From Symbiodinium natans (taxonomy: Eukaryota > Sar > Dinophyceae > Suessiales > Symbiodiniaceae): a stretch of 64,000 bases of DNA. The notes under the pieces are model-generated. The model saw nothing but the letters and a program-made list of their open reading frames with translations. It was not told where the DNA came from and did not search any database. Shown here one piece after another: positions 12,701 through 22,100 of the stretch; the first letter of the stretch is position 1, and each line of letters opens with the position of its first letter. A program made the translations under genes and the position numbers. The stretch is from the NCBI GenBank assembly GCA_905221605.1, contig CAJNDS010000535.1, positions 451,888 through 515,887 of the forward strand. The letters run 5' to 3'.

Positions 12701-15700
12701 TAAATCCCGAAAACCCTAAACCTTAAAGCCCTAAAGCCCCCAAAACTCCAAGACCCCAAAGCCCCTAAACCCTAAACCCAAACCCCTAAAACCTTGAACC
12801 CTTGAATTCCTAATCCTTCAAGACAGAATGAAGGAAATGTCTTAAAGTTTGACTTGAGCATGCGCTGACACACACAGAGGACAGTTCAAGACACGAACCC
12901 TAAAACCTAAACCCTAAAAACTTGAAGCTGTTCCAAGATGCGCATGAAACAGAATCCTGCTACTCTAAGGTTGGAACTTCGGGATGTTCCCCACTTCTAC
13001 TAACAGTGTAACAGTCCTTAAAAGGGATTTAGGGTGTAGGGTTGCGGGTTTCGGGTTTAGGGTTTAGGGCTTAGGGTTTAGGGTGTACCATCATCCCTAT
13101 TAAGGACTGTTAGTATGAGGGGGAACATCCCAAAGCACATGGTCCTTCGTTTGGTCCCTTACCCTTGTCTTTCGGGATCCGAAGTATGGGCCCTCATTAT
13201 GTATAGCGTGTAGAAGGGTTACACCCTAGAGAGTTACGACTCAGCGAGAAAACGTGCCTTCTCGTCGGCAAATGGGTTTAGGGTTCTTTAAGCCGGGCTG
13301 AGAGTTTATCAGCCCTAAACCGTAAGCCTAATAGCCCACGGAGTGTTTTGTTTTTCTTTTTTTTGGAGGGGGGGGGGGGTGGGGGGTATCGGAGCCCATA
13401 AACTCAATCCTGGCGCCCCATAAACCTTAAACCATGGCCCGAACTGCCTAAAGGCCCCGAAAGTGACCCGGAAGTGCTGAAGGTTCAACGTCATCACAGT
13501 TTTCTACATGTGCTGGACAGGACCGGACCCTGTTTAGGGTTTAGGGTTTAAATTTAGGGTTTTGGGTTTCGGGTTTAGGGTTTAGGGTTTAGCGGGGCTT
13601 CGACCTTTTCAGCCCGAAACCCTAAACCTGACGTCTCAACCCGTCATGCCCTTCTGGCTCAAAGTTCGACCAGGGTTTCGTGGGGAAATGCCCTGAACCC
13701 TCAACCCTCAACCCTAAACCCTCAAGGGCTAGGGTTTTGGGTTTAGGGTTTAGGGTTTAGGGTTTAGGGTTTAGGGTTTAGGGTTTAGGATTAAGGGTTG
13801 ATTTCGGGCTTATATAGGGCAGAACCCACTTTGCTTCGGGCCCGTCTTTGAACAGCAGATGCTTGAAGTCACCCCTAAACCCTAACACCTAAACCTAATC
13901 CCTAAAACCTAAAACCTAAACCCTAAACCCTAAACCCTAAACCCTAAACCCTAAAACCGAAACCCCTAACCTAAACCGAGGACGTTAGGCGTCCGGATAG
14001 CATGTTTGTTGATGCGACGCCGCGGTGGATCTGTTCAGTGGTTCGAGCTCATGTGGGTTTAGGGGTGTGACGGCTTCGGTGACCTGAAATTGGATCCTCC
14101 AACAGCCTCCAGCCTCAAGCACCTAAACCCTGAACCCCAAACCCCACGCCCAAACCCTAATCCTACGTCTTCCAACCTTAAACCTGAACTCCCAAACCCT
14201 AAACCCTGAACTCTGAACCCTAAACCCTAAACCCTGAACCCCAAACCCCAAACCCTAAACCCTAAACCCTAAACCCTAAACCCTAAACCCTAAACCCTAA
14301 ACCCTAAACCTCAAGAACCCAAAACCCACCGAGCAGGCGCCAGCATGGGCCTTTGCACCTTGGTGGGTCGCGAGCTCGGTCTTGTGAGGCGTACATGTAG
14401 AACCCTAGGCCCGAATCCCTACACCCGCGCCCAAAACTCCAAGACCCCTCAACCCTACATAGTGTTTGGGGTTTAGGGTTCAGGGTTTCGGGACCAAAAC
14501 CCTAGACGCTAAAACCCTACCTACATAGCCCAAGCCCGTGACATTTGGGAGTGGGGACATTCAAGGGACTAAGGGACCTTAGGGTTACAAGGTTCATATA
14601 GGGGTTATACTAGGCTGCCCAGTAGTACCCTTATTCCCGTTTTGGTAGGTTTAGGTTCCCTTATAAACCCCTTTAAGCAAAAAAGGGCACCCTTTTTCAT
14701 CCTAGGTTACTGGGCAACCTGGTGTGTAGGGGAGGGTCCCTTCTAGGGCCTACTAGAGGTCCTCCCTAGCCCTTAAGACATCTGACTTGGGGTCTGGCCC
14801 TGGTCGACCACTTGGGACTTGGCCTAGGCAGGCTTTCCAGGTCTTAGGGCCTAGGGTTTGGAACTTCGAGTTTAGGGTTTAGGGTTTAGAATTGAGGGTT
14901 TAGGGTTTAGAATTGAGGGTTTAGGGTGTAAGGTTTAGGGTTTAGGGTTTCGGGTATAGGGTGCTGACCAGACCTTGGGGTTTCAGCATCCGGCTCATCT
15001 TGTGGCAAGAAGAAGACTAAGAAGAAGAAGAAGAAGAATATTACTAGGAAGAAGAAGAAGTGCAATCAGCCGCTAGCCTTACTGTACCGCTGCTGCTACC
15101 GGACTGGAGTTCTTCAAAGCAGCCAAGGCTGCCTCCAGCTCAGCAAAGGGCCCAGGTCCTCTCGGAAACCCAAGTACAGCAGGCAGACAAGGTCCCGGAA
15201 GTCGCTGCTTAGCCACGGGGCACGGCCAAAGAAGCTCAGCAGTGAGGCCTTGCAGCTGGCAAAGGTGAGTTTCCCTTTAGGGTTTAGGGTTTAGGGTTTA
15301 GGGTTCAGGGTTCAGGGTTTAGGGTTTAGGGTTTAGGGCCTAGGGTTTAGGGTTTAGGGTTTAGGGTTTAGGGTTTAGGGTTTATGTCTGAAGGAGAGTC
15401 CTCGCTGGAGGTGGTGCTACGACTTCTCCTCCTCTCCCCCCTCTCACCCGTCACTACTGCCGCAGCCACCGGTACTGGGATTCAGCATCAAGGACGTAGT
15501 ATCGGGATGGCGGCTACAGTGGTCCCTAAAGTCCTAAGCCCTAAAGCCTGAAAAACCCTAAACCCTAAACCATGAACCCCAAAGCCCTAAACCCTAAACC
15601 ATGAACCCTAAAGCCCTAAACCCTAAACCCTAAATCATGAACCCTAAACTCAAGACCCTAAACCCTAAACCGGTCACAGGGGTTGAGGGCCCTGGATTCA

Positions 15701-18700
15701 GGTCTTAGGCTTGAGCTCCGGATCAGGGTTCAAGGCATGAGCTTTGGGCGTTAGGGCTTTGGGGTTCACACAGGGTTTAGGGTTTAGGGTTTAGGGTTTA
15801 GGGTTTAGGGTTTGGGGGATTCGGGCTCTACTGTTCGTGGCTGAAGGGCTTCTTAGGGCTTAGTATCGCGTGGTGGCCTCCAGGGAACGCGCTGGGCGCC
15901 CACGACAACGCGCGCATCCCACCCCTCCTGCGCACCGCCTTCCTGTTCAGCTTAGCAGCCTGACTGCAAGGTCGAAGACCCTGAGTAGCCCCTTATCCCC
16001 CCTCTTGTTTAGGGTTTAAGTAGGTTCCCTTTATGTTCCTGTTCAGCTTAGCAGCCTGACTGCAAGGTCTAAGACATCTGAGTAGGCCCTTAGTCCCCTT
16101 TTGTGTAGGGTTGAAGTAGGTTCCCTTATGTTCCTGTTCAGCTTAGCAGCCTGACTGCAAGGTCTATAAGACTCTGAGTACGTAGGCCGTGATTCCCCCT
16201 TTTGTTTAGAGTTTAAGTAGGTTCCCTTTATGTTCCTGTTCAGCTTAGCCGCCTGCCAGGTTCAGGGTTCATAGGTTCAGGGTTTAGGGTTTTTATAGGG
16301 TTCAGGGTATTAGGGTCCAAGGTTTATGGTTTGGGAGGGTGTGTGGGCATGAACTAGGGCATTCGGGTATAGGGCTTAGGGAAGACGGTCCTGCTAACAT
16401 AAATGGCACAGAAATAAGCTCATGGCTCCTTGTTAACCCTGAATCATCTAAAGCCCCATGTCCTCTAAACCCAAGACCCACCCTCGAAGCTTTAGTGCAA
16501 AGCGCTTAAGACCCGGAAGCGGATATCCTCTGCTCGAAGCTCGGTTAGGGTTAACCCCCCCCCCCCCTCTCACTTAAACCCTGAACCCTGAACTCCAAAC
16601 CCTAAACCCCAAACCCTAAACCCTAAGCCCTATATTCTGATCCAGTTAGTATTGTCGGATCATATTCTGATCCAGAGAGTATTGAAATTGAATCAAATGG
16701 TAATTCAAAAACAAAAGATAATCAATAATGGAAACAATAAAACGCTAGAGCCTAAGCCCTAAACCCAAGGGAGCCAGGGATAGCATTCGGGTTGCCTCTG
16801 AGTGAAACTTAAGCCATCCATTCCATGGCTCCTCGTTTGTTTACTCTGGTAATCCAGGACCCTGAGTAGGCCCCTATCTTCAGGGTTTAGGGTTTAGGGT
16901 TTAGGGTTACTTGTTCCCGGAGTAGGCCCTTATTCCTCTTTTGTTTAGGGTTTAGGTTCCCTTACTCGCCCCTCTAAGCCAAAAAGGTCACCCGTCTTTA
17001 TTGCTGGGTTACTCTTGGGTCTAATTCAACCTTATGCAATCTTAGTGGCATTCCTACTGTGGCTCTAGGGCTGGCTGCTCTTAGTTCGGGCTTAAGCGGG
17101 CTTAGAGAGCTTGTAGTGCTTGTATATAGGGTTTGCAGGGTTTAGGGCTTAGGGGGGCTTAGGGCCCTCAAGCGCCGTAGAACTCTAAACACACCCAGAT
17201 TTCAGGTTTCGACAGTTGTTGACATCCTTAGCCTGGAAATGTTGTAGCGGCTCTGTCTTCAACGGGGTCTTGGGCTTAGACGTCGTGAACTGAGCCCTCG
17301 AAGCCCCAAAACCCCTCAACCCTAACTCCTAACTCGCCCGATAAATCCCCGAACGCCCCTGAAATCCAGAGAGCCCTATCCCTAAACCCTAAACCCTAAA
17401 CCCTAAACCCTAAACCCTAAACCCCCTAAACCCTAAACCCTAAACTTTGAGGTCACATCCATCGCGGTCGCTTTGGGGTACGAGTTCCTGAAGTCGGACT
17501 TTGCAAGGATGTTCACGGAGGACCTGCGGCATAGGGTGTTTTGGTTTAGGGTTTAGGGTTTAGGGCTTATAGGGTTTAGGGTTTAGGGTTTAGGGTTTAG
17601 GGTTTAGGGTTTAGGGTTTAGGGTTTAGGACTGAGTGAGTCTACGCACCCCTTACCTTAAGGCTCTAAGGACTCTTGTTTTAGGGTTTTTGTCCCTAAGG
17701 TCTCTTGTGCTTTTGAGCCATGGGTTAGGTTTGGGGCTTAAGGTTTAGGATGTAGGGTTTGGGGTTCAGGGTGCTACTTCGCCACCCTCCTATAACCAGT
17801 ATATGTAAAAAACTACCCAACCTGCCAACGGAACACAGACAGTAGGTCCCCAGACCCCTAGTATGATCTAACAAGGCGACGTCTCGCCAATAAGTGGCCA
17901 TCCAAAGCCCTTGAACTCGAAGCCACTCAATCTAGCCAGGATTTCTGGGGTTATTCCAGAAAATCAGCGAACGCCCCACTGTCTGCAGGATGAGGTGGTT
18001 CGACATACTCTGGAGACGAGAGCCTTGCCTGATGTGTTGATGTGTTAAAGGTTTAGGGAGTTGGGTTTACGGCTCAGGGTTCAGGGTTTAGGCAAATTTA
18101 TGGTCTACAGTAGACCGCAAGCCCTAAACCTCAAAATATAAGCCCTTACCTAGTATATCCGCGAGTGCCAGAGACCCGCACGCCCCCCCCCCCCCCCTTA
18201 AAAAAAACAAAACAAAAAGGCCAACATGGCATCCCAAAACCCCAAATCCTGAATTGAACCCTAGTCGGGCATTTGGCTCCACGGTTGTAGAAGGGTTCGG
18301 CTTAAATCTTTGCTTGGGGGTTTTGTGGTTTTGTTGCGGGGGGAGGGGGGGGGGATTGCGTTTAGGGTTTAAACCTTCCCCAAAACCTGCGCACCAAGAC
18401 GAAGACCTGTCTTAGTGTACTTAGAGCGCTACATTGAATCGAAGACGACTAGAGGCCTTTCATCCTCCTTCTCTGACTGGCGTCTGAAGTTCTTAACAGG
18501 CATTTTCGGTAATCAAGGAACTCAACACAACCCCCTGAGATGGTTTCTTGAGGATGCAACGTACACGTCCTCAATTATGGGACCGAAAACCCTAAGCCCC
18601 AAACCCTCAAGCTAAACCCAAAACCCATTTGGGGTCTTACAGGGTTCCGCAACGAGTGCGACTGAAAGGTTCCCTTGGTCTGGTGCTGAGTGTTCCCTGC

Positions 18701-19119
18701 TATGCGCAGCCGCTTGACAGCAGGGAATCCTAAGTGTTTCGGGCCTCGGGTTCAGGGTTTAGGGTGCAGGGTTTAGGGTTTAGAGTTTAGGGTTTAGGGT
18801 TTAGGGTTTAGGGTAGGGCAGTTTAGGACTTGGGTTCAGGGTTTCGTCTCTTCAGGGTTCTGGGGTTCTAGAGTTTTTATAGAGCTCCGGTGTTTTTGAA
18901 GTTTGGGGTCTGAGGGGTTCTGGGGTTCTCGGGGTTTTGAGGGTTTGAGGGTCAGCGCGTGCGTTTAGGTAGCAGGGTGTAGGGCGCAAGAACCCTCAAC
19001 CCTCAACCCTCAACCCTCAACCCCCAACCCTCAACCCTCAGCCCTCAGCCCTCAACCCTCAACCCTCAACCCTCAACGCTAACCCTCAACCCTTAACCCT
19101 TAACCCTTAACCCTTAACC

Positions 19120-19151
<32 letters not shown>

Positions 19152-22100
19152 ACCCTAAACCCTCAACCCTAACCCTAAACCCTAAACCCTAAACCCTCAA
19201 CCCTAACCCTAAACCCTCAAACCCCAAACCCGAAGAGCTGACCACTCCTACATTCGGAGCCCCCAGGCCCGATCACGGACTCAGAGTCCAGCTGAGCTTG
19301 TCGATACTTGAGTACCAACGTTCACCCCATACTTAGGGTTTAGGGTTTGGGTTTAGGGTTTGGGGTTTAGGGAACTATAATGCCTAAGAAACAGCAAAAT
19401 TCACGGTTTTTGCAGCGGTTCCAAGTTCAGCATAGCATAGGGTCTAGGGTTTAATGAATTCGGGGTTTAGGCGTTTCGGGGCTTCGGTTTAGGGGTTTAG
19501 TTTAGGGTACAATTAGGGCTTAGGGTTTAGGGTTTCACCGTTCTCAGCAACCTAGACCTTAACCATGAACTTCTCATGAACCTCAGGAGGCTCTGCTTTT
19601 AAACCCTATAGAACCATGGTGCCTAAGCCCCTCTATAAAGAGACCGTAAATCAACCCCCTTCAACCCCTTAAAACACCTGAAGCAAACACACTGCGGACC
19701 CTATGATAAGCCCTTGGGAGCCCCAGTGGTGCCCTTTACCCTTGTGTTGGTTCTGGGTCCTCTTATCAAGTAAGAAACCCATAAAAGGGTGCCCTTATTC
19801 TAATATGGTCACTGGGCTACTATAGGCGCCCTAAACCCTAAACCCTAAACCCTAAACCCTAAACCCTAAACCCTAAACCCTAAACCCTAAAAATGCAAAT
19901 TGAAAGGCTGATGACCTTCTTTGGCCTCTCGGCCTTGAGCCATTGTTGGCGTTTGGTGCTTTAGGGCTTCGATTGGTTTAGGGTTTAGGGGCTCAGGGTC
20001 CTCAACCCTAAGCGCTAAACGCTAAACCCTAGATTGTTTAGGGTACAGGGTGTAGGGTTTCAGGTTTTCGGCTAAATAGTGTTTCAGCCGCAGGCTTTCA
20101 GGGTGTGTGGTGTATTCTGGCTTCAGGCAAAGGGCCTTATCAGGCCTGTACACTACCGCGGTGCAGGGTTTAGGGTTTGGGTTTAGGAACTTAACCCCTA
20201 TAAACTCTAAACCCTAAACTTTTGGCGCTAAACCCTAAACCCTGGCCCTAACCCCTAAACTGCAAGCTCTAAACCCTAACCCCTAGCCCTAAGCCCTCAT
20301 GACAAAAGCGCCGTAGACCGGGGACCGAAGGGGGTTATAGGGGTTCTGGGGTTTAGGTTTTGGGGAGTTTGGGGTTTAGGGTTTAGGGTTCAGGGTCTGG
20401 GGCTGAGGGTTTAGGGTTAGAGGGTTCAGGGGTTGAGGGTTTGGGGTCAGGGCTACAGGGTTAAGAGTTTGGGGGTAAGTGTGTAGGGGAGTTTGGGATT
20501 TCGGGCTTCGGTGGGGTGAGGGTTTAGGGTGTACTGTAGGGAGCAGGGCCCTAAACCCTAAACTCTAAACCCTAAGCCCTAACACAGGGCGCCTGAGATG
20601 TTATGGAGTCTCTGAGGACCCTTCAGGGACTCTAGTTCAGAGACCTCAATGGATTCTGGTCGGGTTGTGCTTCTAATCTCTAAACCCTAAACCCGAAGCC
20701 TCAATCACCCGAAATCCTAAACCCTAAGCCCTAAACCCTAGACCCTAGACTACTAGACCCCCTAAACCCTAAACCCTAAGCCCTAGACCCTAAACCGCAA
20801 CCGCAAGCCCCAGACACCTCCCTGAGACCCAAGAAGGGCCCCAGGAGCCCTTCGGGGAGCCAACTTCCAGAGGCCAGCTCCAATGGTTATTTGTTTGTGT
20901 TGTGGTTTAGGGTTTAGGGTTTAGGGTTTAGGGTTTAGGGTTTAGGGATTAGGGACTAGGGTTTAGTGTTCAGGGTCTAGGGCTGAAGTGTCGTCTTTTG
21001 AGGTATGTTTTTTTTGTTCTCCCTCGCCGCGGCTTCGCGGTGTGCATTTTGAATTGAGGCCGGAAAGTGGCTCGTTGTTTGTCCTTGGTTTTGGGGACTC
21101 TTACCTGGGGTTCGGGTTCAGCGCTTAGGGCTGAGGTTTTGGGTTTTAGGGTTTGGGGTTTTGGGCTTTGGGCTTGGGTTTACACAGAGTTTTGGGGCGA
21201 GTTGGGCTTGGGCTTCAGGGTGAGGGGTTTAGGGTTTAGGGTTTAGGGTTTAGGGTTCCACCCAAATTTTGGCCGCAGGGCTTAGGGTTTGGAATTCAGG
21301 GTCGGCGCGCTGGCGAGCTGAGGGACGAAGGTCTTCAGCCTCTGGTGCGGGCTCCCTCAGCCCCTGAACCCTAAGCCCTAAACCGACCCTAAACCCTAAA
21401 CCCTAAACCCTATACCCTAAACCCTAAAGCCTAAACAATAAACCCTAAACCCTAAACCCTAAACCCTAAACTCAAACTGTATATGCCAGCTGAGCCTAAG
21501 CCGGGGCGCTCTGCTCTTCTACACTGGAGCCCCTTGATCGCTCCGCAGCCATCACGCTTCAACCCCTAAACTCCCCGAACTCCCTGAACTTTCAAAAAAC
21601 CCTAAACTCCCCAAGCTCCCTGAACCCTATAAACCCTAACTATCCTAAACTCTCCAAACCCTAAAACCCCAAAGGCCCTTAAAGCCCTGAACTCCATAAA
21701 CGTTGTATATAGACCCGAAACTCCCTAACCTCCCTCCAAACTCCCTAAACTCCCTAAACTCCCCAAGCAGCCTTTATGCCCTGAACTCGAAACCCTAAGC
21801 CCTAGACCCTAAACCCTAAACCCTAAACCCTCAACCCTAAACCCTAAACCCTAAACTTACGCCCCAGCTGTTTTTGGGAGGCCGGGCATTCTCGGCAACT
21901 TCATCGGATACTGGGCCCAGACCTCAGCTCAACCCTAAACCCTAAACCCTAAACCCAAATTAACCCAAAACCCTAAACCCTAAACCCTAAACCCTCTGCA
22001 TGGTTTTTGGGGTGTTCAGGATATCTATGGTCCCGGTAATAGTTAGGGAAATTAGGGTTTTGGGTGGTTTTTTTAGGGTAGTTAGGGTATTTAGGGTTTA

